DNA from: Quadrisphaera sp. RL12-1S
GTDB taxonomy: Bacteria; Actinomycetota; Actinomycetes; Actinomycetales; Quadrisphaeraceae
Assembly: GCF_014270065.1 (NCBI RefSeq)
Contig: NZ_JACNME010000005.1
Coordinates: 62,001-126,000, forward strand
Length of the DNA stretch: 64,000 nt
Direction: 5' to 3'
Shown: one piece after another, positions 8,191 through 18,893 of the stretch
Layout: every line of letters starts with the position of its first letter
Position numbering within the stretch: the stretch's first letter is position 1
The notes under the pieces: model-generated
The model's input: only the letters and a program-made list of their open reading frames with translations
Told to the model about the DNA's origin: nothing
Databases searched by the model: none
Translations under genes and position numbers: made by a program

Positions 8191-10458
8191 GTGCGCGTCG
8201 TGAGGGCGATCGCCCGGGGGTACCGCTCCGCGGTGGTCCGCGGCCGCTGGGTGGTGCTCGTCGCCTGGGTGGGCCTGGTGGCGGCGGTGCTCCTGCTGGT
8301 GCCCGTGGGCGACCTGGCCGGGTCACGGGGCGGGTTCAACGACCTGCTGCCGGAGGACAGCCCCGCCGTGCAGGCCGCGCAGCGCTCGCTGGCGGAGTTC
8401 GGGGTCCCGGTGACGTCCGGCACGGCCGTGGTGCTGCACGACCCGGCCGGCCTGGACCCCCTGACGCGGGCCCACGCCGTGGTCAGGGCGCTGGCGGTGC
8501 TGCAGGAGGCGAGGGCCCGGGAGGCCGCCGGCGGGGCGGTCCCGCCCAACCAGCTGGTCGGCGCGGTGCCGGTGCCCCTGGTGGCCGCCGACACGTCGGT
8601 CACCTACCTGTTCGCCTCCCCCGGCTCCTCCCTGGGCGGCACGACCAACGCCGCGCAGGCCTACGCCGACCACTTCACAGCCACCGACCTGCCGGGCGTG
8701 CAGACGGCGGTCACGGGGTTCGTCCCCGCCCAGCGCGCCCAGGCGGACGTGCTGCGCGCGCACCTGAGCACGTTCGAGCTCGCCAGCCTGGCGCTGGTCG
8801 TCGTCCTGGTGGCGCTGATCTTCCGCTCCCCGGTCGCCTCGCTGGTGGTGCTGGGCGTGGCCGCGGGCGCCCTGCTCGTCTACTTCCCCCTCCTCACCCG
8901 GCTGGCCACCGAGCTCGGGTTCGCGGTGCCCGCGGAGCTGCAGCCGGTGCTCGCCGCGCTGCTCATCGGGGTGGTCACGGACTACTGCGTGCTGTTCTTC
9001 CACGCCTTCCGGGAGGGGCTGTCGCAGGGGCGCGGGGTGCACGAGTCGGTGCGGCGGACCATGGCCGCCGACGCGCCCGTGGTGGCGGTGGCCGGGGTGA
9101 CGGTGGCCGTGGGCACCCTGGCGCTGCTCGTCAGCCCGTTCCGCCTCTTCGCGGCGCTCGGCCCGGCGCTGGCCTTCACGGTGCTGGTGGGGGCCGTGGC
9201 CGCGCTGGTGCTGGCCCCGGCACTCATGGCCGTCCTGGGCCACCGCCTGTTCCGGCTGCGCGGGAAGGTCCCCGTGACGCGTCCCCTGGAGGCCGCGGAC
9301 GCCGCTCCGCCGCGCGAGGGCGAGGCGGACCGCGGCTCGGGCGGCTGGCTGGGGCGCGCGCTGGTGGGGGTGCTCACGCACCGCGCGGGCGCCGTCGTCG
9401 CCGTCGTCCTGGTCACCGGGGCGCTGCTCGCGGCGGCGGCGCCGCTGCGCCACGCGACCCTGTCGATGTCGTTCACCGCGGGCCTGCCCGCGAGCGACCC
9501 GGTCGCCCAGGGGGCGGCGCTGCTCGACCGGGCCGGGCTGGCCGGGCTGTCGGCCCCCACCGAGGTGCTCGTGGAGGGTCCGGGGGTGACGGCGCAGCGC
9601 GACGCCCTCGCGCGGCTGCAGGCGGGGCTGGCCACCCAGCGGGGGGTGGTGCGCGTCATCGGGCCCGCCGACCTGCCGGTCAGCGACGACCGGCTCGGCC
9701 TGGTGCTGGCCCGCAGCGGCGACGCGGCGCGGTTCGTGGTGGTGCTCGACAGCGACCCGCTGGCGGCCACCGCCATCGCCGACGTGCGCGCCCTGCGCGC
9801 GCAGCTGCCGGCCCTCGTCGCCGCCTCGGGCCTGCAGGGGGCGACGCCGTCCGTGACGGGCCAGACGCGGATCGCGAGCGAGGTGGCGGACCTGACGGTG
9901 CGCAGCCTGCTGGTCACGCTGGTGGTGGCCTTCGCGCTGCAGCTGCTGGTGCTCGCGGTCTACCTGCGCTCGCTGGTCACCCCGCTGGTGGTGCTCGCCG
10001 CGAGCCTGGTGAGCATGGGCTCGGCGCTCGGGCTGACGGTGCTGGTGTTCCAGGACTGGATGGGCCAGCCGGGGCTGACCTTCTACGCGCCCTTCGCGAC
10101 GGCGGTCCTGCTCCTCGCGCTGGGCGCGGACTACAGCGTCTTCGCCATCGGGGGCATCTGGGAGGAGGCCCGCCGGCACCCGCTGCGCCGCGCGATCGCC
10201 GTGGCCGTGCCCCGCTCGGCGGGGGCCATCACCGCCGCCGGGGTCATCCTGGCCTCGACGTTCGCGCTGGTCGGCGTGATCCCCCTGGTGACGTTCCGGC
10301 AGATCGCCTTCACCATGGCCGCGGGGCTCCTGGTGGACACCCTGCTCGTGCGCCCGCTGCTCATGCCCGCCGCGCTGTCGCTCCTGGGCCGCTGGGCCGG
10401 CTGGCCCGGGGGCCGGACGGCGCTGACCGAGCGCGGCCGCCTGGTGGCCGCGCCGTGA
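8191..10458 (+). CDS. MMPL/RND-family transporter
   Basis: This 755-residue membrane protein has the twofold MMPL layout: a first helix near residues 16-36, an outer loop to about 180, a helix bundle (LVVVLVALIFRSPVASLVVLG onward) with the GVVTDYCVLFF segment, then a second half repeating the pattern with LLLALGADYSVFAIGG. Such proteins export lipids or drugs using proton flow. The GTG start at 8191 is supported by GGAGGGAG and by the adjacent basic N-terminus. Its stop overlaps the next start as GTGA. Together with the LmeA-like and PAP2 genes downstream, a role in envelope lipid export is plausible but not shown. Confidence 0.88.
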   Translation: MRVVRAIARGYRSAVVRGRWVVLVAWVGLVAAVLLLVPVGDLAGSRGGFNDLLPEDSPAVQAAQRSLAEFGVPVTSGTAVVLHDPAGLDPLTRAHAVVRALAVLQEARAREAAGGAVPPNQLVGAVPVPLVAADTSVTYLFASPGSSLGGTTNAAQAYADHFTATDLPGVQTAVTGFVPAQRAQADVLRAHLSTFELASLALVVVLVALIFRSPVASLVVLGVAAGALLVYFPLLTRLATELGFAVPAELQPVLAALLIGVVTDYCVLFFHAFREGLSQGRGVHESVRRTMAADAPVVAVAGVTVAVGTLALLVSPFRLFAALGPALAFTVLVGAVAALVLAPALMAVLGHRLFRLRGKVPVTRPLEAADAAPPREGEADRGSGGWLGRALVGVLTHRAGAVVAVVLVTGALLAAAAPLRHATLSMSFTAGLPASDPVAQGAALLDRAGLAGLSAPTEVLVEGPGVTAQRDALARLQAGLATQRGVVRVIGPADLPVSDDRLGLVLARSGDAARFVVVLDSDPLAATAIADVRALRAQLPALVAASGLQGATPSVTGQTRIASEVADLTVRSLLVTLVVAFALQLLVLAVYLRSLVTPLVVLAASLVSMGSALGLTVLVFQDWMGQPGLTFYAPFATAVLLLALGADYSVFAIGGIWEEARRHPLRRAIAVAVPRSAGAITAAGVILASTFALVGVIPLVTFRQIAFTMAAGLLVDTLLVRPLLMPAALSLLGRWAGWPGGRTALTERGRLVAAP

Positions 10459-11207
10459 GCCGGGGTGGCCGGCGCGCCCTGGGCTGGCTGGTCGTGGTGG
10501 CCGTGCTGCTCGGCGGCGCCCTGGTGGCGGCCCCCGTCCTCGACGGCGCGGCGCGCACCGCCGCGCAGGAGCGGGCGGCGGCCGAGGTCGCGCGCTCCTC
10601 GGGGGCTGCCGGCGCCACGGTCACCGTGGGCGGCGGGTGGTTCCTGCCCCAGGTGGTCCGGGGCCGCTACCCGCAGGTGCGGCTCGACCTGCGCGAGGTC
10701 CCCACCCAGCAGCTGACCCTCGCGCGGGTGGTGGTGGACGCCTCCGACGTGGAGCTGTCGACGCCGGACCTGCTGCAGGGGCGGGTGACGGGCACCGCCG
10801 CCGCGAGCCGCACCTCCGCCACCGTCTCCTACGACGTACTGGACGCGGTGCTCGCCCGGCGCAGCCCGCCGCTGCGGGTGGCCCCGGAGACCGGCGGCGA
10901 CCGCCTCCGGGTGACCGGCTCGGAGCGGGTGCTGGGCCGCGACGTCGCGCTCTCGGGGTGGGTGGACCTCGAGGTGGACGCGGAGAGCTCACCGCCGGTG
11001 CTGCGGGCGGTCCCGGACGAGCTGGACGTCGACGACGGCCTCCTCGACAGCCTGTCGGGCTCGGTGCTGCGGCGCCTGCGGGGGCTGCTCGCCTTCGACG
11101 TGCCGCTGGGCGAGCTGCCCGACGGGCAGCGGGTGACGGGGGTCCAGGTGCGCGGTGACGGGGTGGTCGTCGACACGCAGGGTGAGGGCATCGTTGTCGG
11201 ATCGTGA
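10455..11207 (+). CDS. LmeA-like DUF2993 phospholipid-binding protein
   Basis: A 250-residue protein with an N-terminal signal anchor (about residues 10-28), an Ala-rich stretch, and a DUF2993 beta-rich domain. Repeated amphipathic strands include VTVGGGWFLPQVVRGRYPQVRLDL and RLRVTGSERVLGRDVALSG. In mycobacteria LmeA is a cell-envelope lipid-binding protein needed for lipomannan elongation. The start overlaps the MMPL stop by four bases, so the two are probably made together. Function in this organism is inferred from family only. Confidence 0.75.
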   Translation: MSRGGRRALGWLVVVAVLLGGALVAAPVLDGAARTAAQERAAAEVARSSGAAGATVTVGGGWFLPQVVRGRYPQVRLDLREVPTQQLTLARVVVDASDVELSTPDLLQGRVTGTAAASRTSATVSYDVLDAVLARRSPPLRVAPETGGDRLRVTGSERVLGRDVALSGWVDLEVDAESSPPVLRAVPDELDVDDGLLDSLSGSVLRRLRGLLAFDVPLGELPDGQRVTGVQVRGDGVVVDTQGEGIVVGS

Positions 11208-11264
11208 TCGTCAACCGGGGCCCCCAGGTGGTCGATCGCTTGTGAAGGAGGTAACAAGGACGTC

Positions 11265-12089
11265 GTGACCACCATCCCCGCTCCCCTGCGGCCGACCGCC
11301 GGCGCGCTCCCCGGCCCCGTGTCGGTGCAGCGGGCTGTCGGCGCTCTGGTCGCGCGCTGGCCCGTCCTGGCCGGTGCGGGGCTGCTGGTGGTGGTGCTCG
11401 ACGTGCTGCTGGGCGGCCCGCTCAGCACCGTGCTCGACGTGCGGGTGAACCGGTGGATGGCGGCGCTGCCGCACACCGGGCCCGACCTGGTGCTCGCCCA
11501 CGTGCTCGACCACACCGGCAAGATCACCGTCGTGGCGCCCCTCCTGCTCGTGGTGGCGGGCCTGGGCTCCTGGCGCCGCCGCAGCTGGAGCTCGCTGGTG
11601 ACGGCCGGCGGCACCCTGTTCGTGATGCTCTCGGTGCTGGCCGTGGTCAAGTTCGGTCTGGCTCGCGGCCTGGCCGTCAACGGGGACCCCTCGCTGCTGG
11701 TGCCCGGCGGCCAGTCCTTCCCGTCGGGCCACGCGGCGCAGGCCGCCGTCACCGCCGGGCTGCTCGTGGCGCTGCTGCCGCGCCTGACCGGGCGGCCGCT
11801 GCGGCGCTCCACGGCGCTGCTCGTGGTGGCCGTGCCCTGCTCGGTGATGACGTCGGTGTCGCTGTACCTCGGGTTCCACTGGACCACCGACCTCGTCGCG
11901 GGGACGCTGGTGGGGCTCCTGGCCGCCCGCGCGGGGCTGGCCGTCGAGCGGCGCTGCGAGCGCCGCCGGGCGGTCCGCCGCCTGGGCGCGCCGCCGCTGC
12001 GGCTGGTCACCGCCCCGTTCGACGTCGACCTCGAGCGCAGCCGCGTCGCCACCAGCACCGGCCAGACGCTCATCGTTGCCCGATCGTGA
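11265..12089 (+). CDS. PAP2-like membrane phosphatase, copy 1
   Basis: A 274-residue polytopic protein of the phosphatidic acid phosphatase type 2 superfamily. PSGHAAQAA (about residue 154) carries the motif-2 His, and YLGFHWTTDLVAG (about 202) the motif-3 His and Asp. Motif 1 is altered to KFGLARGLAV without the usual RP, and the motif-3 Arg position is Ser. The GTG start follows GAAGGAGGTAAC. It is a close paralogue of the next gene. Substrates may be lipid phosphates or undecaprenyl pyrophosphate, but the altered motifs make catalysis uncertain. Confidence 0.82.
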   Translation: MTTIPAPLRPTAGALPGPVSVQRAVGALVARWPVLAGAGLLVVVLDVLLGGPLSTVLDVRVNRWMAALPHTGPDLVLAHVLDHTGKITVVAPLLLVVAGLGSWRRRSWSSLVTAGGTLFVMLSVLAVVKFGLARGLAVNGDPSLLVPGGQSFPSGHAAQAAVTAGLLVALLPRLTGRPLRRSTALLVVAVPCSVMTSVSLYLGFHWTTDLVAGTLVGLLAARAGLAVERRCERRRAVRRLGAPPLRLVTAPFDVDLERSRVATSTGQTLIVARS

Positions 12090-12145
12090 CTCCCGGCGAC
12101 GGAAGCTGACAGGTTCTGTTCATGTGAAACGGGTAACAAGGAACT

Positions 12146-13057
12146 GTGACGACTGATCCGATGCCGTTCGGCTCGCGCGCGGCAGCGCTGCGCGGGACCG
12201 GCGAGCACCGCGAGGCCGCGGCCGCCTGGCTGGCCGTGCGCTGGCCGCTGCTGGCCGGTGTCGCGCTGCTCGGCGTCCTGCTGGACCTCCTCCTGGGGGG
12301 CCCGCTGACCACCGTCGCCGACGTCCGCGTCCACGCCTGGATGGCCGCCCGCCCCCACACCGGTCCCGACCTCGCCCTGGCGCACGTCCTCGACCACACC
12401 GGGCAGCGCGGCATCGTCACGCCGATCGTGCTGCTCGTGGCCGTCTGGGTCCGACGTCGCACCGGCAGCTGGTCGTCAGTGTGGCTCGTGCTCGGCACGA
12501 TCTTCGCGATGAACCTCGTCATCGCCGCGGCCAAGTTCTCCCTGGCCCGCGGCCTGGCCGTCGACGGGGACCCGTCCCTGTTCCTGCCGGGCGGTCAGGC
12601 GTTCCCGTCCGGCCACGCGGCCAACGCCTCGTCCGCCGCGGCGCTGCTCGTCGTCCTGCTGGCCCGCGGCCGCGGCGTGCGCCTGCGCCGCTCCACCGCG
12701 CTGGTGGTGGTGCTGGTCCCGAGCGCGGTCATGACGGTGGTGTCGCTCTACCTGGGCTTCCACTGGTTCAGCGACCTCATCGCCGGCACGCTGCTGGGCG
12801 CCCTGGTCGTGTGGGCGGGGGTGCGGGTGGAGCGCCGCACCGGCCCCGAGCTCCGCCGTCGCCGGACCCGCCGGCGCATCGGCATCCCGCCGCTGCACGC
12901 CCTGCAGCCGGCCGGGCACGCCCTGGACGACCCGTTCGAGGTCGACCTCCCCGCGGAGCTGCCCGCTCGGCTAGCGTCGGCCCGTGCTGCTGACACCGCA
13001 CGAGCAGGAACGCCTGATGCTCAGCTACGCCGCCGACCTGGCGCGACGGCGGCGTGA
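12146..13057 (+). CDS. PAP2-like membrane phosphatase, copy 2
   Basis: A 303-residue paralogue of the preceding gene. It shares [41 protein letters not shown] and [13 protein letters not shown], with the same missing RP in motif 1 and Ser at the motif-3 Arg position. It starts at GTG 12146 after a GGGTAACAAGGA leader very like that of copy 1. Its C-terminal tail is about 25 residues longer than copy 1 and runs 74 bases into ureA in another frame. The ureA promoter therefore lies inside this gene. Confidence 0.8.
   Translation: MTTDPMPFGSRAAALRGTGEHREAAAAWLAVRWPLLAGVALLGVLLDLLLGGPLTTVADVRVHAWMAARPHTGPDLALAHVLDHTGQRGIVTPIVLLVAVWVRRRTGSWSSVWLVLGTIFAMNLVIAAAKFSLARGLAVDGDPSLFLPGGQAFPSGHAANASSAAALLVVLLARGRGVRLRRSTALVVVLVPSAVMTVVSLYLGFHWFSDLIAGTLLGALVVWAGVRVERRTGPELRRRRTRRRIGIPPLHALQPAGHALDDPFEVDLPAELPARLASARAADTARAGTPDAQLRRRPGATAA
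12972..12977 (+). promoter_or_regulatory. -10 box of the urease operon (leaderless ureA)
   Basis: TAGCGT is followed by exactly six bases and then the ureA GTG at 12984. There is no ribosome site, so the urease messenger probably begins at the start codon. The box lies inside the 3' end of the second PAP2 gene. Confidence 0.5.
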
Positions 13058-13286
13058 GCGCGGGCTGAGGCTCAACCACCCCGAGGCGGTCGCCGTCATC
13101 ACCTCCTTCCTGCTGGAGGGGGCCCGTGACGGGCGCACGGTGGCCGACCTCATGTCGGCCGGCCGCGGCGTGCTGGCCCGCGAGGACGTCATGGACGGCG
13201 TCCCGGAGATGCTCCACGAGGTGCAGGTCGAGGCGACCTTCCCCGACGGCACCAAGCTCGTCACCGTCCACGAGCCGATCCCGTGA
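12984..13286 (+). CDS. ureA: Urease gamma subunit
   Basis: This 100-residue subunit matches the family across its length: [21 protein letters not shown] at the start, [22 protein letters not shown], and [22 protein letters not shown] at the end. The GTG start is leaderless. The stop overlaps ureB as GTGA. The subunits assemble with UreB and UreC to hydrolyse urea, here most likely urea from allantoate as well as from outside. Confidence 0.96.
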   Translation: MLLTPHEQERLMLSYAADLARRRRERGLRLNHPEAVAVITSFLLEGARDGRTVADLMSAGRGVLAREDVMDGVPEMLHEVQVEATFPDGTKLVTVHEPIP

Positions 13287-13602
13287 TCCCCGGAGAGGTC
13301 CTGGTGGCCGCCGCCGAGCCCGTCACCACGCTGCCGGGCGCCCCGCGCACCACCCTCGTGGTGGTCAACACCGGCGACCGGCCCGTGCAGGTGGGCTCCC
13401 ACTTCCACTTCGCGCAGGCGAACACCGCGCTGTCCTTCGACAGGACGGCGGCCCACGGCCTCCGGCTCGACGTGGCCGCCGGCACCGCCGTGCGGTTCGA
13501 GCCGGGGGTGGAGCGCGAGGTGGTGCTCGTGCCGATCGCCGGGGCGCGCGTGGTGCCCGGCCTGACCGTGCCCGCACCGGGCCACCTGGGGCAGGTGCGC
13601 TG

Positions 13603-13603
<1 letters not shown>
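13283..13603 (+). CDS. ureB: Urease beta subunit
   Basis: The 106-residue beta subunit shows IPGEVL at the start, [22 protein letters not shown] in the middle and [17 protein letters not shown] with a basic C-terminal end, as expected. It overlaps ureA (GTGA) and its stop overlaps the ureC ATG (TGATG). In actinobacteria the three structural subunits are separate genes, as here. Confidence 0.96.
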
Positions 13604-15333
<1,730 letters not shown>

Positions 15334-15336
15334 GCG

Positions 15337-16002
15337 ATGACCCTCGCGTCACTGCTCGCCCTCGCCGACTCCCGCCTGCCCGCGGGCGGGCACGCCCACT
15401 CCGCCGGCACCGAGCAGGCGGTGCTCGACGGGTACGTGACCGACGAGGCGTCGCTGGCGACCCTGCTGCGCCGCCGCCTGCTCACCGCGGGCGTCGTCGC
15501 GGCGCACCTCGCCGCTGCCGCCTGCGCCGCACCAGAGGCCGGGGCCCTGCGAGCCCTCGACGGCGAGGCGGACGCCCGCCTGCCGGCACCCGCCGCCCGC
15601 GAGGCGTCCCGCGCGCAGGGCCGCGGCCTGGTCCGGGTGGCGTCGGTGGCCTGGCCGAGCGCGGCCTGGGCGGCGCTCGCGCAGGTCGCACGAGCCCCGC
15701 ACCACCCCCTCGCCGTCGGCGTGGCCGCCGCGGCCGCCGGCGGTGACCCCCGCGACGCCGCCCTCGTGGCGCTCTACCTCACGGGCACCGCCCCGGCCAC
15801 GGCCGCCGCCCGCCTGCTCGGGCTCGACCCCGTCACGGTGGCCGCCGTCCTCGCCTCCCTCGGGCCCCTGCAGGACGCCCTCGCCGCCGACGCCGCCGAC
15901 GCGGTCGCGCGCGGCGAGGAGGTCCCGGCCGAGTCCGACCCCCTGACCGACCTCCTGGTGACCCGGCACGCGCCGCGCCAGGACAAGCTCTTCGCCTCGT
16001 GA
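15337..16002 (+). CDS. ureF: Urease accessory protein UreF
   Basis: The 221-residue all-helical accessory protein has the UreF signature [23 protein letters not shown] at the start, [13 protein letters not shown] in the middle and a C-terminal [11 protein letters not shown]. It works with UreD and UreG to deliver nickel and carbon dioxide to UreC. It begins four bases after ureC. No ureE gene lies in the cluster. Confidence 0.93.
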   Translation: MTLASLLALADSRLPAGGHAHSAGTEQAVLDGYVTDEASLATLLRRRLLTAGVVAAHLAAAACAAPEAGALRALDGEADARLPAPAAREASRAQGRGLVRVASVAWPSAAWAALAQVARAPHHPLAVGVAAAAAGGDPRDAALVALYLTGTAPATAAARLLGLDPVTVAAVLASLGPLQDALAADAADAVARGEEVPAESDPLTDLLVTRHAPRQDKLFAS

Positions 16003-16016
16003 AAGGACGGTCCCCC

Positions 16017-16895
16017 GTGACCCAGGCAGACCCGCAGCAGGACCCGCAGCCCAGCCCCCAGCCGACGGGAGCCGAGCGCACCCCCGACCTCGACCACACC
16101 CCCGCCCGGCCGGACGTCGAGGCGCACCTGCGCTTCACCGAGCCGCCGCACACCCACCCCGCCCCGCAGGACCGGTACGGCAACCCGCTCAGTCACGAGG
16201 AGGCCCACGCCCAGGGGCTCCCCCACACCCACGCGCCCGTGGCCACCCCGCGGCGGTCGCCGTCGGCGCCGCTGCGCATCGGCATCGGCGGCCCGGTCGG
16301 CTCCGGCAAGACCGCGCTGGTGGCGGCGCTGTGCCGGGCGCTCGGCCCGGAGGGCGCCGGCCTGGACATGGCCGTGGTGACCAACGACATCTACACCACC
16401 GAGGACGGCGACTTCCTCGTCCGCCACGGCGTGCTCCCGGCCGAGCGCATCACCGCCGTGCAGACGGGCGCCTGCCCGCACACCGCCATCCGCGACGACA
16501 TCGCCATGAACCTCGACGCCGTGGAGGAGCTGGAGGACAGCTTCGACCCCGACGTCGTGCTGGTCGAGTCCGGCGGCGACAACCTCACCGCCACCTTCAG
16601 CTACGGCCTGGTGGACGCGCAGATCTTCGTGGTCGACGTCGCCGGCGGTGACAAGGTGCCGCGCAAGGGCGGCCCGGGTGTCATCACCTCCGACCTGCTC
16701 GTCATCAACAAGACCGACCTCGCTCCGATGGTCGGCGCGGACCTGGGTGTCATGGACCGGGACGCCTCCGCGCTGCGCGGGGAGCGCCCGGTGGCGTTCA
16801 CGAGCCTGCGCGAGGACCCGGGCGCCACGCCCGTGGCCGCGTGGGTGCAGCAGCTGCTGGCCCAGCGCAGGCTGGCCAGTGCGCACACGGGTTGA
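16017..16895 (+). CDS. ureG: Urease accessory GTPase UreG with His-rich N-terminal extension
   Basis: The GTPase core is standard: P-loop [11 protein letters not shown] near residue 92, [11 protein letters not shown], the metal-binding [19 protein letters not shown], and NKTDLAP for guanine recognition. Ahead of it lies an extension of about 88 residues containing eight histidines, including HTHP and LPHTHAP, which could bind nickel. I chose the GTG at 16017 because AAAGGACGG lies six bases upstream. A GTG at 15999 overlapping the ureF stop is possible and adds six residues. The last bases overlap ureD. Confidence 0.94.
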   Translation: MTQADPQQDPQPSPQPTGAERTPDLDHTPARPDVEAHLRFTEPPHTHPAPQDRYGNPLSHEEAHAQGLPHTHAPVATPRRSPSAPLRIGIGGPVGSGKTALVAALCRALGPEGAGLDMAVVTNDIYTTEDGDFLVRHGVLPAERITAVQTGACPHTAIRDDIAMNLDAVEELEDSFDPDVVLVESGGDNLTATFSYGLVDAQIFVVDVAGGDKVPRKGGPGVITSDLLVINKTDLAPMVGADLGVMDRDASALRGERPVAFTSLREDPGATPVAAWVQQLLAQRRLASAHTG

Positions 16896-17661
16896 GCTGG
16901 TCGCCGCGCCGGGTCCCGGGGGCACCACGTCGCTGACCACCAACCGCGCCGAGGGGATCCTCAACGCGCGGCGCACCGGCCCGCACGAGGTGCACCTCGT
17001 GGGGACGGGCGCGGGCCCGCTGGGCGGCGACGCGGTGGTGGTCGACGTCGTCGTCGAGCCCGGCGCGCGCCTGTCGCTGCGCGGTGTCGCCGCGACCCTG
17101 TCGATGCCGGACAGGTCCGGCCGGCCGGCGCGGCTCGACGTGCGGCTGCGCGTGGGCGAGGGAGGCCACCTCGACGTGGCGCTGGAGCCGCTGGTGGCGG
17201 TGCGCGGCAGCGACCTGCACGCCGTGACCGCCGTGGACGTCGCCCACGGCGGCGCGCTCGACCTCACCGAGGTGACCGTCCTCGGCCGCTGGCGGGAGGC
17301 GCCGGGCCGCTGGCGCGGCACGCTGCGCGCCGACCTCGGCGGCGCCCCGTGGCTGCGGCAGTCGGTGGCCCTCGGGCCGGGCTCGCCGGTCTGGGACGCG
17401 CTCGACGCCCCGCGAGTGCTCCTCAGCCGGCTGCGCTCCCCCGCCGCCCTCACCCCCTCACCGACGACGACGGAGCCGACGACGACGAAGCCCGCCGGTC
17501 GCACGGCCGGCTGCGCCGCGGCGATGCCGCTGCCCGGCGGCGGTGAGCTCGCCCAGGCCCTCGGCCCCGGCCTGCTCGCAGCCCGCCGCGACCTCGCCTT
17601 CCTCGAGAACGGCCCGACAGAGTTTCGGTCGACCGAAACCTCTGGCACCCTGACCGGGTGA
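16879..17661 (+). CDS. ureD: Urease accessory protein UreD
   Basis: This 260-residue protein has the UreD pattern of an early [13 protein letters not shown] segment, beta-helical repeats ([17 protein letters not shown]), and a C-terminal half with an Ala/Pro/Thr-rich insertion ([13 protein letters not shown]). It forms the scaffold for urease activation. The GTG start overlaps ureG by 17 bases. Its final codons read through an 18-base palindrome and the stop overlaps the mntH start as GTGA. Confidence 0.88.
   Translation: MRTRVELVAAPGPGGTTSLTTNRAEGILNARRTGPHEVHLVGTGAGPLGGDAVVVDVVVEPGARLSLRGVAATLSMPDRSGRPARLDVRLRVGEGGHLDVALEPLVAVRGSDLHAVTAVDVAHGGALDLTEVTVLGRWREAPGRWRGTLRADLGGAPWLRQSVALGPGSPVWDALDAPRVLLSRLRSPAALTPSPTTTEPTTTKPAGRTAGCAAAMPLPGGGELAQALGPGLLAARRDLAFLENGPTEFRSTETSGTLTG
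17622..17639. promoter_or_regulatory. 18-base perfect palindrome upstream of mntH, likely operator
   Basis: GTTTCGGTCGACCGAAAC is a perfect inverted repeat lying 18 bases before the mntH GTG, inside the last codons of ureD. Position and symmetry fit an operator for a metal regulator of the DtxR/MntR or Fur type controlling the transporter. The regulator itself is not in the window. The following sequence, CACCCT six bases before the start, could be a weak -10 box. Confidence 0.6.
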
Positions 17662-18893
17662 CCTCGACCGCCACCCGCACGCGCACGCCGGAGCGCCGGC
17701 TCCTGCACCTGCTGGGGCCGGCGTTCGTGGCGGCGGTGGCCTACGTCGACCCGGGCAACGTCGCCGCCAACCTCACCGCCGGCGCCCAGCACGGCTACCT
17801 GCTGCTGTGGGTGCTCGTGGTGGCCAGCGGCATGGCCGTGCTGGTCCAGCACCTCTCCGCCGCGCTCGGCGTGGTCACCGGGCGCACCGTCCCGGAGCAC
17901 CTGCGCGACAGGCTCGGGGCGCGCGGCCGGCTGGCGTTCTTCGCCCAGGCCCAGGTGGTGGCCATCGCCACGGACGTCGCGGAGGTCATCGGCGGCGCGG
18001 TGGCCCTCGGCCTGCTCTTCGGGCTGCCGCTGTGGCTCGGCGGCCTCGTCACCGGGCTGGTCTCCACCGCGGTGCTGGCCCTGACCAGCCAGGACGGCGC
18101 CCGCCGCTTCGAGGCCGTCATCATCGCCATGCTCGGGGTCATCGCGGTCGGCTTCCTCGCCGGGCTCGTGGTCGCCCCGCCCGACCCGGCCGAGGCGGCG
18201 GCGGGGCTCCTGCCCCGCTTCGACGGCACGGACACGGTGCTCCTGGCGGCGAGCATGCTCGGCGCCACGGTCATGCCGCACGCCATCTACCTGCACTCCG
18301 CGCTCGCGCGGGACCACCACGGCGGCGCCGTCGAGCCGTCGCGGATCCCCCGCGTGCTGCGCGCCACCCGCACCGACGTCGTCGCGGCGCTCGCGCTGGC
18401 CGGCGTGGTCAACGTCGCGATGCTGCTGCTGGCGGCCACCTCCCTGCGCGGCGCGGCCGGCACCGACACCCTCGAGGGCGCGCACGCCGCCGTGGTGTCC
18501 TCGCTCGGGCCGGGTGTCGGCCTGTTCTTCGCCATCGGCCTGCTGGCCTCGGGGCTGGCCTCGACGTCGGTCGGGTCCCAGGCCGGCGCCGTCATCTGGG
18601 GGACGCTGCGCCACCGGGTCCCACCGCTGCTCGTGCGCCGGGTCATCACGCTGGCTCCGGCGATCGCGGTGCTGGTGGCCGGGGTCGACCCGACGCGCGC
18701 ACTGGTGCTGAGCCAGGTGGTGCTGAGCTTCGGCATCCCGTTCGTGCTGGTCCCCCTGCTGCGCCTGACCTCCAGCCGCGCGGTGATGGGCGAGCACGCC
18801 AGCACCCCGCTGGTGCGGGCGCTGGCAGTGCTGGCGGGGGTGGCCGTCGTCGTCCTCAACGCCGTGCTGGTGGTGCTCACCGTCACGGGGTGA
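17658..18893 (+). CDS. mntH: NRAMP divalent metal transporter
   Basis: A 411-residue membrane protein with about eleven helices and both NRAMP signatures: DPGN (Asp31) in helix 1 and MPHAIYLHS near residue 209 in helix 6, which supply the metal ligands. It should import manganese or iron with protons. The GTG start overlaps the ureD stop, coupling it to the urease operon, while the palindrome upstream suggests it can also be controlled separately. Nickel supply to urease is an attractive but untested idea. Confidence 0.93.
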   Translation: MTSTATRTRTPERRLLHLLGPAFVAAVAYVDPGNVAANLTAGAQHGYLLLWVLVVASGMAVLVQHLSAALGVVTGRTVPEHLRDRLGARGRLAFFAQAQVVAIATDVAEVIGGAVALGLLFGLPLWLGGLVTGLVSTAVLALTSQDGARRFEAVIIAMLGVIAVGFLAGLVVAPPDPAEAAAGLLPRFDGTDTVLLAASMLGATVMPHAIYLHSALARDHHGGAVEPSRIPRVLRATRTDVVAALALAGVVNVAMLLLAATSLRGAAGTDTLEGAHAAVVSSLGPGVGLFFAIGLLASGLASTSVGSQAGAVIWGTLRHRVPPLLVRRVITLAPAIAVLVAGVDPTRALVLSQVVLSFGIPFVLVPLLRLTSSRAVMGEHASTPLVRALAVLAGVAVVVLNAVLVVLTVTG

